Assembly (NCBI GenBank): GCA_003168265.1
Contig: PMSV01000008.1
Location: 62,001 to 126,000 of the forward strand
Reading direction: 5' to 3'
DNA length: 64,000 bases
Source: Chitinophagaceae bacterium
GTDB lineage: Bacteria; Bacteroidota; Bacteroidia; Chitinophagales; Chitinophagaceae
In this document: positions 52,687 through 62,893 of the stretch, in pieces
How the letters are laid out: each line of letters opens with the position of its first letter
Position numbering within the stretch: position 1 is the stretch's first letter
Program-made: the position numbers and the translations under genes
Notes under the pieces: generated by a model
Databases searched by the model: none
The model's input: the letters and a program-made list of their open reading frames with translations, nothing else
Told to the model about the DNA's origin: nothing

Positions 52687-54312
52687 ATGCTTGGCCAAAT
52701 GATGCAATTTCCTCTGCTCGTTCCGAAATTACTTGAGCATGGAGCCAGGGTTTTTCCCCGACAGGAAATAATCAGTTACCTGCCCGATCAGACGATTCAC
52801 CGCTATACCTATGCGGATTTATACAAAAGAAGCAAAATGCTCAGCCATGCACTCAGCGAGAAGCTGGGTATCGCCAGGGGGGACATGGTCGGAACTTTTG
52901 CATGGAACCATTATCAACACCTGGAACTTTATTTCGGCATCCCGGGAGCAGGGGCAATATGTCATACCATCAATGTCCGGCTTTCTACTTCACAAACCGA
53001 ATTCATCATCAACAATGCGGAAGACCGCTGCTTATTCGTGGATGCCAGTCTCGTGCATCTGATAGAACCTATTGCCGCCGCACTACCCAGTGTTAAACAT
53101 TATATCCTGCTCAATGCGCCTGCCGGTTTTCAATGCAGGTTGCCTGGGTTTATCCATTATGAGGACTTGATTTCAGGCTCACCGGAAGATGGGGAATGGG
53201 GCTGCACTGATGAAAACGAAGCATGCGCAATGTGCTATACAAGCGGTACGACCGGCCTGCCCAAGGGTGTTTTGTATTCGCATCGCTCCACTTGTCTGCA
53301 TGCGATCATGGTCGGGCTTCCCAATTATGGTTCCTTGTGTTTAGCTGACAGATTACTCGTGATCGTGCCGCAGTTCCATGTAATGGCCTGGGGGATACCC
53401 TATGCGGGCATACTTTCCGGTTCGGCCCTGATCATGCCTTCCTGTTTATTGCAGCCTGAAGCCATTGTCCGGATGATCCAGGAACAAAATGTGAATAAAG
53501 CCAGTGGAGTCCCCACCATCTGGCAGGGGGTTTACGCTTATTTGAAAAAAAATGAAATCAGGAATCTTTCTTTAAAGGAATTTCTTATAGGAGGCGCTAC
53601 TGCTCCTCCCAACCTGATCGATCATTTCCAAAAGGACTTCGGAATAGAAGTCATTCATGCCTGGGGGATGACCGAGACCTCACCTGTAGGCACAATTTCC
53701 AAACTGCATACCCACCATCAAAGCCTGTCCGATCTGGAAAAGCTGAAACTCAGGTCCATGCAAGGGCAAACACTACCCTTTACCGAGATCCGGATCATGA
53801 CGGAACAGGGAGAGATCGCGCCCTGGGATGGAAAGACTGTAGGGGAAATCCAGATCCGCGGAGCATGGATCATCGGATCCTATTTCAAGACCACTGTAGA
53901 AGATAGTTTTACAAAGGATGGATGGTTTAGAACAGGGGACGTCGGGTATTTGAATGAAGAAGGTTTTTTACTGATCACCGATCGGGCAAAGGATCTGATC
54001 AAGAGTGGCGGGGAATGGATTTCAAGTGTAGCCTTAGAGGTTACCTTAATGTCGCATCCTCTGATCAGGGAGGCTGCTGTGATCGCCATCCCCGACGAGA
54101 TTTGGACCGAAAGGCCGCTCGCGGCTATCATATGGAAAGATAAAGAGCAAACTGCAGAAGCGGATGAGATAAGAGGATTCTTATCCGGTTCATTTGCAAA
54201 ATACCAGTTGCCTGATCAATTCATCTTCCTTCGGGAAATACCAAAGACCAGCGTTGGCAAATTCGATAAAAAGCGTATGCGCCAGTTATATGCCGAAGGC
54301 AATCTCAAATAA
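52687..54312 (+). CDS. Acyl-CoA ligase (AMP-binding, medium/long-chain fatty acid type)
   Basis: 541 aa. Adenylate-forming enzyme that activates fatty acids to CoA thioesters. P-loop-like motif YTSGTTGLPKGVLYSHRS, A5 WGMTETSPVG, GWFRTGDVGYLNEEGFLLITDRAKDLIKSGGEWIS, and the C-terminal Lys in PKTSVGKFDKKRMR. Closest in layout to AlkK-like medium-chain ligases; chain length is uncertain. Preceded by copy B of the conserved element. Confidence 0.92.
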   Translation: MLGQMMQFPLLVPKLLEHGARVFPRQEIISYLPDQTIHRYTYADLYKRSKMLSHALSEKLGIARGDMVGTFAWNHYQHLELYFGIPGAGAICHTINVRLSTSQTEFIINNAEDRCLFVDASLVHLIEPIAAALPSVKHYILLNAPAGFQCRLPGFIHYEDLISGSPEDGEWGCTDENEACAMCYTSGTTGLPKGVLYSHRSTCLHAIMVGLPNYGSLCLADRLLVIVPQFHVMAWGIPYAGILSGSALIMPSCLLQPEAIVRMIQEQNVNKASGVPTIWQGVYAYLKKNEIRNLSLKEFLIGGATAPPNLIDHFQKDFGIEVIHAWGMTETSPVGTISKLHTHHQSLSDLEKLKLRSMQGQTLPFTEIRIMTEQGEIAPWDGKTVGEIQIRGAWIIGSYFKTTVEDSFTKDGWFRTGDVGYLNEEGFLLITDRAKDLIKSGGEWISSVALEVTLMSHPLIREAAVIAIPDEIWTERPLAAIIWKDKEQTAEADEIRGFLSGSFAKYQLPDQFIFLREIPKTSVGKFDKKRMRQLYAEGNLK

Positions 54313-54457
54313 GGATAGAGATTGTTCAAGAGCTTGCACCTTACTCTCTCTAAAGGGATTTTCATCATTATTCCTGCCATTTCTCCCATTTGTGTAAAAC
54401 CGCCCAACTCTATGTTAATATTGCCATTTCTTTGCAACATAGGACCCGTTTTATCGT

Positions 54458-54465
54458 TATTTTTG
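54458..54465 (+). promoter_or_regulatory. TAnnTTTG -7 box before the tail-specific protease
   Basis: TATTTTTG, 7 bp before ATG 54473. A transcript from it would begin at about that ATG, so either translation is leaderless or it starts at ATG 54494. Confidence 0.4.
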
Positions 54466-54472
54466 GTTAGGA

Positions 54473-56635
54473 ATGTTTAAAGTTTTAAAAAATATGATCA
54501 TCAAAAAAAGAAACCTGCCTGTTCTAGTACTTATCCTGGCAGGAGGTGTGTTTTTGGCCTTCAGAAGCCTTGGTTTTGGGGGTAATCCGAATTCCAAATA
54601 CGAAAAGATAGTGCACAATGTGGGGGAGATGCTTGAGCAAATACATTATAGCCCCAAAATCATCGACGACAAATTCTCCGAGGAGGTTTTTAAAAAATAC
54701 CTTTCCGATGTGGATGTTGAAAAAAATATCCTGTTACAAAAAGACATTGATGCATTATCCAAATACCGGACTAGGATCGATGATGAAATCCTGGGAAAAG
54801 ATGGCCTGGATTTTGTTCCCGCCGTTTCTGTCATATTCAAGAAAAGAATGCTGGAAGCCGAGCAGATCTATAAAGAAATCCTTTCTTCCCCTTTTGATTT
54901 CACGGTTAACGAATCAGCCAATTTCGATTATGACAAGATCAATTTCCCCAGGAATGAGTCGGATAGGAAGGAGGTTTGGAGAAAGCGCCTCAAATACCTG
55001 ACGCTGGAAAGATATGCCGATATGCTTGAAGTCAGAGAGACCAATAAAGGCAGTAAGGATTTTGTAGTAAAGACCGATGCCGAATTGGAAAAGGATGCAA
55101 GGGCCAAGGCCATGAATTCCATGGATCGATTTTTTGACCGTCTCAAACTGAAGGCAAATGATGACGATGATCGCTTCAATATCTTTGTACAGGACATCGT
55201 GCAATCGATGGACCCTCATACCGATTATTTTCCTCCCGTTGATAAACGTTATTTTGACGAACAGATGAGCGGACATTTTTTTGGAATCGGCGCTTCCCTT
55301 TTAAGGGATGAAGACGGCAATATTAAAATCGCCAGCCTGATCTCAGGCAGCCCCGCTTCCAAATCCGGACAGATAGAAGTGGGAGATGTGATCCTGAAAG
55401 TTGGTCAGGGCACTCTTGAGCCCATGGATTTGAGAGGGTACTTTGTAGAAGATGCTGTAAAAGTGATCCGTGGAACCAAGGGGACAGAAGTCAGGTTGAC
55501 GCTTAAAAAGAAGGATGGTTCCGTAAAAGTGATTTCCCTGATAAGGGATGAGATCGTTCAGGACGAATTGACTTTTGCAAAGAGTGCAATCGTCAATACA
55601 GAAAAAGGGAAGATTGGATATATATATCTGCCTGAATTCTATGCCGATTTCGACAATCCAAAAGGCAACCGTTGTTCCATAGATGTGGCTCATGAGGTAA
55701 TGAAACTGAAAGACGAGAAAGTGGATGGCATCGTCATCGACCTTAGAAATAACGGAGGTGGGTCTCTCTACGATGTGGTGCAGATGGTCGGTCTTTTCAT
55801 TCCACAGGGACCCGTGGTTCAGGTAAAGGACCGGGATGGCAAAGCCCAGGTATTGAACGATCATGACAAATCCGTATTATACGATGGACCACTGGAAGTG
55901 ATGGTCAATGAATACAGCGCTTCTGCATCAGAAATTTTTGCAGCGGCAATCCAGGATTATAAGAGAGGTGTGATCATCGGAAGCTCTTCTACCTATGGGA
56001 AGGGAACCGTTCAGCGCAATATCGCTTTGGATAAGAGCATGGGTTTCATGGAAGGCAATAGTGAACTGGGATCCGTTAAGTTGACCCTTCAGAAATTCTA
56101 TCGCATCAATGGTGGTTCTACCCAATTAAAGGGGGTTGCCTCAGATATCGTGTTACCGGATATTTTGGAATATTCCAAAAATGTCAGGGAGAAAGACAAT
56201 CCCGACGCATTGCCCTGGGACGAAATTCAAAAAGCGGATTACAGTCCCTGGAAATATGCTTATGATATCAATACCATCAGTAACGAAAGCCGGGACAGGA
56301 CCAATAAGAACCTTGCTTTTAGTGTAATAAAGGACGATGCGCAATGGCTGGAAAAGCAAAATGAAAAGGAATATCCGCTAAGCCTGGAAAAATACAGCGA
56401 GGAGCAAAAGCAGATCAAAACCAAATGGAAGGAAATTGAATCCAACAGTAAGTTGCAAAAGGAAATTGATGTGGTCGGTCTTCCCGAGGATGCTGGAAAA
56501 TATACCGGGGATCCGGAAAAAGAAAAACGTTATGGGCAATGGCTTAAAGGCCTTCGAACTGATGTTTACCTGGATGAAGCAGTTAAAGTAGAAGATGACA
56601 TGGTGACTCAGAAGAATGTGGTTTACAGGCAGTAA
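54473..56635 (+). CDS. Carboxy-terminal processing (tail-specific) protease, S41A
   Basis: 720 aa from ATG 54473; ATG 54494 (MIIKKRNLPVLVLILAGGVF) is an alternative. N-terminal membrane anchor/signal, helical Prc-type N-domain, PDZ domain (about 260-350: GIGASLLRDEDGNIKIASLISGSPASKSGQIEVGDVILKV), and the S41 catalytic domain: S484 in NEYSASASEIFA and K510 in STYGKGTVQ form the Ser/Lys dyad. The C-terminal DUF3340-type region is typical of the long Prc form. It degrades or trims periplasmic proteins. Confidence 0.94.
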   Translation: MFKVLKNMIIKKRNLPVLVLILAGGVFLAFRSLGFGGNPNSKYEKIVHNVGEMLEQIHYSPKIIDDKFSEEVFKKYLSDVDVEKNILLQKDIDALSKYRTRIDDEILGKDGLDFVPAVSVIFKKRMLEAEQIYKEILSSPFDFTVNESANFDYDKINFPRNESDRKEVWRKRLKYLTLERYADMLEVRETNKGSKDFVVKTDAELEKDARAKAMNSMDRFFDRLKLKANDDDDRFNIFVQDIVQSMDPHTDYFPPVDKRYFDEQMSGHFFGIGASLLRDEDGNIKIASLISGSPASKSGQIEVGDVILKVGQGTLEPMDLRGYFVEDAVKVIRGTKGTEVRLTLKKKDGSVKVISLIRDEIVQDELTFAKSAIVNTEKGKIGYIYLPEFYADFDNPKGNRCSIDVAHEVMKLKDEKVDGIVIDLRNNGGGSLYDVVQMVGLFIPQGPVVQVKDRDGKAQVLNDHDKSVLYDGPLEVMVNEYSASASEIFAAAIQDYKRGVIIGSSSTYGKGTVQRNIALDKSMGFMEGNSELGSVKLTLQKFYRINGGSTQLKGVASDIVLPDILEYSKNVREKDNPDALPWDEIQKADYSPWKYAYDINTISNESRDRTNKNLAFSVIKDDAQWLEKQNEKEYPLSLEKYSEEQKQIKTKWKEIESNSKLQKEIDVVGLPEDAGKYTGDPEKEKRYGQWLKGLRTDVYLDEAVKVEDDMVTQKNVVYRQ

Positions 56636-56655
56636 TTAAATATATTTCTTAGGTC

Positions 56656-56678
56656 GGCCCCCGAATATTTCGGGGGCC
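56656..56678 (+). terminator. Terminator after the tail-specific protease gene
   Basis: GGCCCCCGAA/TTCGGGGGCC, 10-bp stem with a 3-nt loop, followed by TTTATGTTT. 20 bp after the stop. Confidence 0.75.
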
Positions 56679-56792
56679 TTTATGTTTCCTGTCCATCTTT
56701 ACAATTCCATTAACAAATATTGGAATTGAATCTGCGTTACCCATATATCCCCCTGACTAGATCGTAGAAGGCCTTTCATTAATTTAATTAAC

Positions 56793-57647
56793 ATGAAAAA
56801 ATTTCTGCTCGTAATTTTCACCATGCCTGTTTATTTGCAGTTTGCGCAGGCCCAATGGCATCTGGATCTGTTCGGCGGGATTGCAAATTATTCAGGCGAC
56901 CTTCAAAGCAAATCCTTTACGACCCAACAATCCAACGGCGGAGCGGGGGTCGCCTTGAGATATGATCTAAATGGACATTTTTCTCTTCTATCGGGTTTGA
57001 ACTATGGAAAATTGGGGGCTTCGGACCAGTTCAGTCAGGAAGCCGACCTGAGAGCCAGGAATCTGAGTTTTGAGACGAATATTTTCGAATGGAATCTTAT
57101 GGCTGAATACGATTTATTTGATATTTCCGAAAAGAGATTTACGCCATATGCTTTCGCAGGATTTGCTATTTTTCATTTCAATCCCTATGCCTATGATACG
57201 TCGGGACAAAAGGTTTACCTGCGGCCCCTAAGCACGGAAGGCGAGGGGTTGCCCCAATATCCGGACAGGAAACCTTATTCGCTCATTCAACCCGCTATTC
57301 CCTTTGGAGGAGGCATTAAATTCAGAGTAACTTCCAATGTGACTATTGCCTATGAAGTCTCTTTCAGAAAACTTTTCACGGACTATCTGGATGATGTCAG
57401 CACGACCTATGTAGACAAGAATATCTTACTTCAGGAAAGAGGACCCCTTGCTGTGGAAATGGCCTACCGGGGCAATGAAATAAAGGGAGGGGATCCTGAT
57501 TATCCGGCGGCCGGGTCCATTCGGGGAGATCCAAAACATAAGGACTGGTATTATTTTTCCGGAATCAAAGTGAGCGTTGGCCTTGGGAAAATTCGAAACA
57601 CGCTTAACCGGAAAGGAGTGATAGACTGTCCTAAAAAAGTAACCTGA
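56793..57647 (+). CDS. DUF6089 outer-membrane beta-barrel protein
   Basis: 284 aa with signal peptide (MKKFLLVIFTMPVYLQFAQAQ). WHLDLFGGIANYSGDLQSKSFTTQQSNGGAGVALRYDLNGHFSLLSGLNYGKL and FTPYAFAGFAIFHFNPYAYD match DUF6089, a Bacteroidota outer-membrane barrel family. PFGGGIKFRVTSNVTIAYEVSFRKLFTDYLDDVSTTYVD is the strongly conserved part. Function unknown. 43 bp before the UbiD-family gene. Confidence 0.9.
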   Translation: MKKFLLVIFTMPVYLQFAQAQWHLDLFGGIANYSGDLQSKSFTTQQSNGGAGVALRYDLNGHFSLLSGLNYGKLGASDQFSQEADLRARNLSFETNIFEWNLMAEYDLFDISEKRFTPYAFAGFAIFHFNPYAYDTSGQKVYLRPLSTEGEGLPQYPDRKPYSLIQPAIPFGGGIKFRVTSNVTIAYEVSFRKLFTDYLDDVSTTYVDKNILLQERGPLAVEMAYRGNEIKGGDPDYPAAGSIRGDPKHKDWYYFSGIKVSVGLGKIRNTLNRKGVIDCPKKVT

Positions 57648-57665
57648 CGAGCAGGAAATCTGATC

Positions 57666-57673
57666 TATTTTTG
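57666..57673 (+). promoter_or_regulatory. TAnnTTTG -7 box before the UbiD-family decarboxylase
   Basis: TATTTTTG, 17 bp before ATG 57691; -33 element unclear. Confidence 0.4.
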
Positions 57674-57690
57674 TCATTCAAATTTAAGGA

Positions 57691-59577
57691 ATGGCATACC
57701 GGAATCAAATGGATTTCATCAAAGCACTCGAAGCAGCAGGAGAGTTATATCGCATTTCCGCCTACGTGGATCCGAAACTGGAAATGGCGGAGATCACAGA
57801 CAGGATCAGCAAGTCAGTTAATGGGGGACAGGCGCTACTGTTCGAGAATACGGGATATGATTTTCCGGTGATCATGAATGCCTATGGAAGCGAGAAGCGG
57901 ATGTGCATGGCTTTGGGGGTGAAAGAACTGGACCAGGTGGCTTCTGATATTGAAGGGATATTTAAATTACTGGCTTCCCCAAAAGAAAATCTGATCGATA
58001 AGTTAAAACTATTACCCCGGTTGAGCCAGTTTGCGAGTTGGATGCCCAGGTCAGTCAAAGGCAGGGGGGATTGCCAGCAGGTAATCATGGAAAGACCGGA
58101 TATCACAAAACTTCCCATAATCACTTGCTGGCCCAAGGACGGAGGCCCCTTTGTAACCCTTCCCATCATCCATACAAAGGACCCTTTAACAAAGATCAGG
58201 AATGTGGGAATGTACCGGATGCAGGTATTCGGACCTGAGCTTACAGGCATGCACTGGCATCGCCATAAAGTGAGCGCCAGGCATTTTAACGAGTATAAAA
58301 AATTAGGCATTAAAATGCCTGTTGCAGTGGCCCTGGGAGGCGACCCGGTTTACGCCTATTCCGCTACCGCTCCACTGCCGGAAAACGTAGATGAATATAT
58401 GCTTGCAGGTTTTTTACGCAAAAGAAAAGTGGAATTGGTCCGTTGTCTCAGCCAGCCAGATATTGAAGTACCTGGGGATGCGGATTTTGTCATTGAAGGC
58501 TATGTTGATCCTGATGAAGAATTGATCTGGGAAGGGCCATTCGGAGACCATACAGGCTACTACTCCCTCCCTGACTGGTATCCGCGCTTCCACATCACCT
58601 GTATTACGCACCGCCGTGATGCTGTTTACCCGGCTACCATTGTGGGTGTTCCTCCCCAGGAGGATGCCTGGCTGGGGAAGGCAACCGAAAGGATCTTCCT
58701 CGCTCCCATCAAAATGACCCTGTTGCCGGAAATCATCGATATGGATATGCCTGTGGAAGGAGTTTTTCATAACCTGGTCATTGCCAAGATCAAAAAGGAA
58801 TTTCCCGGACATGCGCAAAAAGTGATGAATGCCATGTGGGGAGCCGGCCAGATGATGTTCAATAAAATCCTGGTTGTTGTGGACGAGAATGCGGACCTGA
58901 AAGATTATGGAAAACTGGCCCAATATGTTTTCAGGAATCTTACTCCTGGAAGGGATATCTATTTTTCTCAAGGACCGATGGATGTGCTTGACCATAGTTG
59001 CAGCAAATTGGGATTTGGCGGCAAAATGTGCATCGATGGCACGCAAAAATGGGAAGAGGAGCGTGATGGCGAAGAACCTGTAAAGAACCAAGCTTCAGTC
59101 GAAACGGGCGCTATGCTGAAAGATCGATTCTCCGAAATCAAAGCTGTCAATGATCAATTATTGAGTCTTGGAATCAACTGTCTTATAGTTTCCGTAAAAA
59201 AAGATCGCCCCACTCAGATCAGGGATCTGCATGTCAAAATCACGGAGATCCTGGGCCCTTATATGAAGATGATATTGTATGTAGAGCATACGATCGATCC
59301 CAATGACCTCCCAATCGCATTATGGAGGTTTTGCAATAACCTGGATCCAAGGAGGGACCATATAATAGCCAATACTATCATGGGATTTGATGGAACGATG
59401 AAGACCAAGGATCTGGATAATTTCCAAAGAGAATGGCCGAATGTGATCGTTGCGGACGACCAAACGATTAGAAGTATAGATCAAAAGTGGGAAAACCTCG
59501 GAATCGGCCCTTTTTTAGCTTCCCCCTCCTTGAAATTAAAAGAACAGGTGTATGGGGAGGAAGCCTCTGTGCACTAA
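57691..59577 (+). CDS. UbiD family decarboxylase, menaquinone-biosynthesis type
   Basis: 628 aa. prFMN-dependent decarboxylase of the UbiD family. ELYRISAYVDPKLEMAEITDRI start, PIITCWPKDGGPFVTLPI, NVGMYRMQVFGPELTGMHWHRHKVSARH (prFMN/metal region), LGGDPVYAYSATAPLPE and E281 in WEGPFGDHTGYYSLPDWYPRFHIT, the acidic catalytic residue. The long C-terminus matches the menaquinone (futalosine-pathway) decarboxylase branch. No other menaquinone gene is nearby, so the role rests on family. Confidence 0.92.
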   Translation: MAYRNQMDFIKALEAAGELYRISAYVDPKLEMAEITDRISKSVNGGQALLFENTGYDFPVIMNAYGSEKRMCMALGVKELDQVASDIEGIFKLLASPKENLIDKLKLLPRLSQFASWMPRSVKGRGDCQQVIMERPDITKLPIITCWPKDGGPFVTLPIIHTKDPLTKIRNVGMYRMQVFGPELTGMHWHRHKVSARHFNEYKKLGIKMPVAVALGGDPVYAYSATAPLPENVDEYMLAGFLRKRKVELVRCLSQPDIEVPGDADFVIEGYVDPDEELIWEGPFGDHTGYYSLPDWYPRFHITCITHRRDAVYPATIVGVPPQEDAWLGKATERIFLAPIKMTLLPEIIDMDMPVEGVFHNLVIAKIKKEFPGHAQKVMNAMWGAGQMMFNKILVVVDENADLKDYGKLAQYVFRNLTPGRDIYFSQGPMDVLDHSCSKLGFGGKMCIDGTQKWEEERDGEEPVKNQASVETGAMLKDRFSEIKAVNDQLLSLGINCLIVSVKKDRPTQIRDLHVKITEILGPYMKMILYVEHTIDPNDLPIALWRFCNNLDPRRDHIIANTIMGFDGTMKTKDLDNFQREWPNVIVADDQTIRSIDQKWENLGIGPFLASPSLKLKEQVYGEEASVH

Positions 59578-59665
59578 TTACCGTATTATCAAAGGGTGGA
59601 TTATCTTTGACCGCTTATTATAACTGCTATTTAATCAATTATTATTAATTATTATTTACAATCGT

Positions 59666-60502
59666 ATGAATCGAATCTATGCTGCTGTTATCCTTTTGTC
59701 AGTCATCATTGCCGGTGGCTGTAAGAAAACCCCAAGTACGCCTACACAGGGCACCCTTCCTTCCGGCTATTATTTTGTAAAGGCCATGGCCGTTATTTCC
59801 TATGATTCTCTTGGCGACCGCATCGATTCCGTGGTGACGAGTTATATTTATGATTCCAAGGGGCGGAGCACGAATATACAGGTGGCTGAATACGATATTA
59901 GCGTCAATCCGAACGGTAACTTGCTTTATACCTACAATACCGTTTATACCTATAACACAAATACTGTCCAGGTTTCCGAACCCGGAACATCGACCGAGAC
60001 TTATTATATTGACGCAACGACCGGCCTTGCCGACAGTTCCGTCACAGTAACCAGCGGTACAGCTACAACAGTAGTTTACTACTATAATTACAATAGCAAT
60101 GGCTACCGGATCAGCGACTATTCTTATACGAATAACAGTGGTCAGTATAGCAAAAGTTTTGTAGACAGTTTCACGATTTCAAATGGCAATATTGTCCAGC
60201 AGGTTACCCGTAATTATAATGATGTTTACGGGGGAACCAATGATACCATCACCTCTACTTTTCCAGTCCCGCCACTAGCTACTCCCAATGAGCCGGTCAT
60301 TAGCGAGTACCTGACTTCTTTTGGGGTGACGGGGAAACAAAGTTCAGGACTGCTGAATTCAGTTTATTCCAATTACAATGGAATCGTCGTTTCGCTCAAT
60401 TATGGCTACACATTTGATTCCGATAACCGGGTAGTCACCCTGGTTGAAGCGAGTCAGAATGCAGGACTGCTTTATGCGACGGTCCATTATTATTTTGAAT
60501 AG
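59666..60502 (+). CDS. Lipoprotein with repeated Tyr/Asn/Ser strands
   Basis: 278 aa. Signal and lipobox (MNRIYAAVILLSVIIAGGC). Mature part is a string of short strands with YNTNTVQVS, YYYNYNSNGYRI, YGYTFDSDNRVVTLVE, resembling YD/RHS-like repeats or the DUF4595-like lipoproteins common in Bacteroidota. No function assigned. It ends at a bidirectional terminator. Confidence 0.8.
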   Translation: MNRIYAAVILLSVIIAGGCKKTPSTPTQGTLPSGYYFVKAMAVISYDSLGDRIDSVVTSYIYDSKGRSTNIQVAEYDISVNPNGNLLYTYNTVYTYNTNTVQVSEPGTSTETYYIDATTGLADSSVTVTSGTATTVVYYYNYNSNGYRISDYSYTNNSGQYSKSFVDSFTISNGNIVQQVTRNYNDVYGGTNDTITSTFPVPPLATPNEPVISEYLTSFGVTGKQSSGLLNSVYSNYNGIVVSLNYGYTFDSDNRVVTLVEASQNAGLLYATVHYYFE

Positions 60503-60524
60503 CAAAAACCTATGCAGAAAATAA

Positions 60525-60555
60525 ACGAGGCCGTCTTCTAAAAAGACGGCCTCGT
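60525..60555. terminator. Bidirectional terminator between convergent genes
   Basis: ACGAGGCCGTCTT/AAGACGGCCTCGT, 13-bp perfect stem with a 5-nt loop, between stops at 60502 (+) and 60584 (-). Confidence 0.85.
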
Positions 60556-60583
60556 ACTTCATAAAATTAAATTTCTGCTCTAC

Positions 60584-61177
60584 CTAATTACTGCTTACAT
60601 TCAAAAGCAGGTGATTCCATTGTTCGATAGGCAGTGAAGAAGAAGCGATGGTAATCGGCAGAATATAGTTCTGAACGCTGTCCATATTTGCAAAATTAAA
60701 GGTCACATTGGTGCTATCCAGTCTCTGACCGGACGGAACTGTCAGGCTCATGGTGGTAATTGTGTAACAATTGGAAGGCATCAACGTGAAAATTCCGCCA
60801 TTGGCTGCATTAAAGGAATTGAAATAGGCCGTATCCAGTGCCAATGTAGCTGTAACAGAGGTACTCAATGGGCTGGGTGAAGCCACATTCACATAGACCG
60901 GAACAAATGGAGAACCCGAACTGAGTTCAGCGGGCACGGGTTCTTGCAATCCTCCAATTGTATAAGTCCATGTAGTGCTACTGGGATTGTAAACATATTG
61001 TACTACACCGTTACCCTGATAACCTATGACCACGCTGGGTGCAGCTAGTGGGATATCGATAGAAGCCGAAACACCGGCGAAATCGATATATTCCGGCCCG
61101 TTTTTCAGACAGGAACTAAGTCCGAATAAAGCGATCAGGAGAAGAATGCCTGTTGTATATTTCTTGATGACTTTCAT
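60584..61177 (-). CDS. DUF1735-type surface lipoprotein
   Basis: 197 aa. Lipobox LIALFGLSSC. Mature part FAGVSASIDIPLAAPSVVIGY, then PVYVNVASPSPLSTSVTATLALDTAYFNSFN and PSGQRLDSTNVTFNFANMDSVQNYILPITIASSS match the DUF1735 (BT_3987 N-terminal-like) domain, which usually accompanies SusC/SusD pairs and sits on the cell surface. It is the third gene of the cluster (55 bp after SusD) and likely helps bind a nutrient. Confidence 0.88.
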   Translation of the reverse strand: MKVIKKYTTGILLLIALFGLSSCLKNGPEYIDFAGVSASIDIPLAAPSVVIGYQGNGVVQYVYNPSSTTWTYTIGGLQEPVPAELSSGSPFVPVYVNVASPSPLSTSVTATLALDTAYFNSFNAANGGIFTLMPSNCYTITTMSLTVPSGQRLDSTNVTFNFANMDSVQNYILPITIASSSLPIEQWNHLLLNVSSN

Positions 61178-61232
61178 TTTAATGTTTTTTCGTTTTTAAT
61201 CTGAATCGATAAAATTTAATCAACTTGAGATT

Positions 61233-62852
61233 TTACGGCATCCAGAAAATCTTAGTGTTAAATGGATCTACGGAAGCTCCTCCGGCAGCGGCCCAGGAAA
61301 CATTATTACTGTTTATTTCTTCCAGGGGGTAATAATACCTGAAAGGCATATGAGACTCAGGTGCTGATGTGCTTGCTGGAACGATCGGATAACCGGTATT
61401 GCTAGCTGAATTGAAAGTTCTTCTCCAGTCGGTGTAAACTTCGGAAACAGTGGTACCATTCAAAGCAGCCCATTTCTGTTCTAGGATCGTATGAACCAGG
61501 CTGTCGGTACTTGCAGTGGTTGGAAAAGCTACCCAGGGCAGGTTTTGGTTATAGTAAGTTTGTGCGGCCGTTGTAGCGGCTGCGCTGCTACCCCCCACAT
61601 TCAAATATAAATAAGATGCAGTTATCCCGTTCTGATAAAGGGTTTGTGCCGCTGTCGCACCACCTGGCAACCATCCATAGAGAGTGGCTTCCGCCTGCAG
61701 AAAATTACTTTCGGCAGCAAGCATAATAACAGCTCCCTGACTTGCAGCTTGTATGAGACCGGAACCGATACCTGATCCAATTGCTGTATCTGTTCCGGGC
61801 AGAGTTATTGACCCCTGGCTTCCCAGATTGTCTCCGGAATAACCGGTAGTGCTGGATTCAGTGAAAACTATCGGATAAGGTGGGTTGAAATAATTCGGAT
61901 TGGTGGGAGTGACATTATTTGCTGCATAGAAATATCCCACTCTGGGATCATTTGTATTATAATAAAAATTTATTGCTGTCTGGTTAGCCTTTATATAGGT
62001 GTATTCCCCATTGATGGATCCACTTGGGCTCAGTCCGAATCCGCCATACATAGGATTGGGCTGGGAACTTGAATAACCCGGGTTAACCAAAGCGTCTGTA
62101 GTGAGATATCCATAGGAAGAAGTTGCAGCAGCTTCTGTTTGGAGATAGCTCTGCTTGGTGGTCACAGCAGACTCATGGATCAATAGCCTCAGTTTTACTG
62201 AGTTGGCGAACTGCAACCAGTTGGTCATATTGCCTGCGAACAATACATCATCATTTCCCGGCGTAACCACGGCTGCGTTGCTCAGGTTTGCATTAATGCT
62301 TGTCATGGCTGCATCCAGTCTTGCTACCAGGGTGTCATAGATCCCGCTTGCATCATCGTATTTCGGGAAGAAATTCGCGTTCGCCTGCAGGGCCTGGCTG
62401 AAAGGGATATCGTTATATAAGTCAACGAGGTTGGCGTAACAAATCGCTTCCACTACATTAGCGATCGCATTATAGTTTGCATAGTTTGTCTCGCCTGCAG
62501 TAGTGGTCACGATATAGTTCAGGTTGGTCAGGATTCCATAGTAATTATCCCAAAGCTCAGGGGCCGTATTACTCATGATATAATCCTGAACAGGGGAATT
62601 AAAGGAATAACCAGCGGAATAGTTCCAGTATCCTAACCAAGCGGCCTGGTCTTCATAACTCGTATTCACTCCGTAACTATTGGAGGCAATTGCCAGATTG
62701 GTCAGGGTTGGCGGAAGGATAAGGTTCGGAGGATTCACAACACCTGTACTCGGTGTGTTCGGGTTATTCTGAAGACTCTCTATGAAAGACTTCTTGCAAC
62801 TACCCATGATCAGGACCGCCAGAAGAAAAGTTATTATATGTAATTTTTTCAT
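61233..62852 (-). CDS. SusD/RagB-like nutrient-binding lipoprotein (SusD_2 type)
   Basis: 539 aa from ATG 62852 (MKKLHIITFLLAVLIMGSC, lipobox). NNPNTPSTGVVNPPNLILPPTLTNLAI, ELWDNYYGILTNLNYIV, NAIANVVEAICYANLVDLYNDIPFSQALQ and ILEQKWAALNGTTVSEVYTDWRR match SusD-like family 2. It caps the SusC channel on the outer membrane and captures a glycan or peptide. 41 bp after susC. The nutrient cannot be inferred, as no degradative enzyme is in view. Confidence 0.93.
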   Translation of the reverse strand: MKKLHIITFLLAVLIMGSCKKSFIESLQNNPNTPSTGVVNPPNLILPPTLTNLAIASNSYGVNTSYEDQAAWLGYWNYSAGYSFNSPVQDYIMSNTAPELWDNYYGILTNLNYIVTTTAGETNYANYNAIANVVEAICYANLVDLYNDIPFSQALQANANFFPKYDDASGIYDTLVARLDAAMTSINANLSNAAVVTPGNDDVLFAGNMTNWLQFANSVKLRLLIHESAVTTKQSYLQTEAAATSSYGYLTTDALVNPGYSSSQPNPMYGGFGLSPSGSINGEYTYIKANQTAINFYYNTNDPRVGYFYAANNVTPTNPNYFNPPYPIVFTESSTTGYSGDNLGSQGSITLPGTDTAIGSGIGSGLIQAASQGAVIMLAAESNFLQAEATLYGWLPGGATAAQTLYQNGITASYLYLNVGGSSAAATTAAQTYYNQNLPWVAFPTTASTDSLVHTILEQKWAALNGTTVSEVYTDWRRTFNSASNTGYPIVPASTSAPESHMPFRYYYPLEEINSNNVSWAAAGGASVDPFNTKIFWMP

Positions 62853-62893
62853 GTAATTCAATTTTTGATTGATTAGAATCATTGCCATGCTGC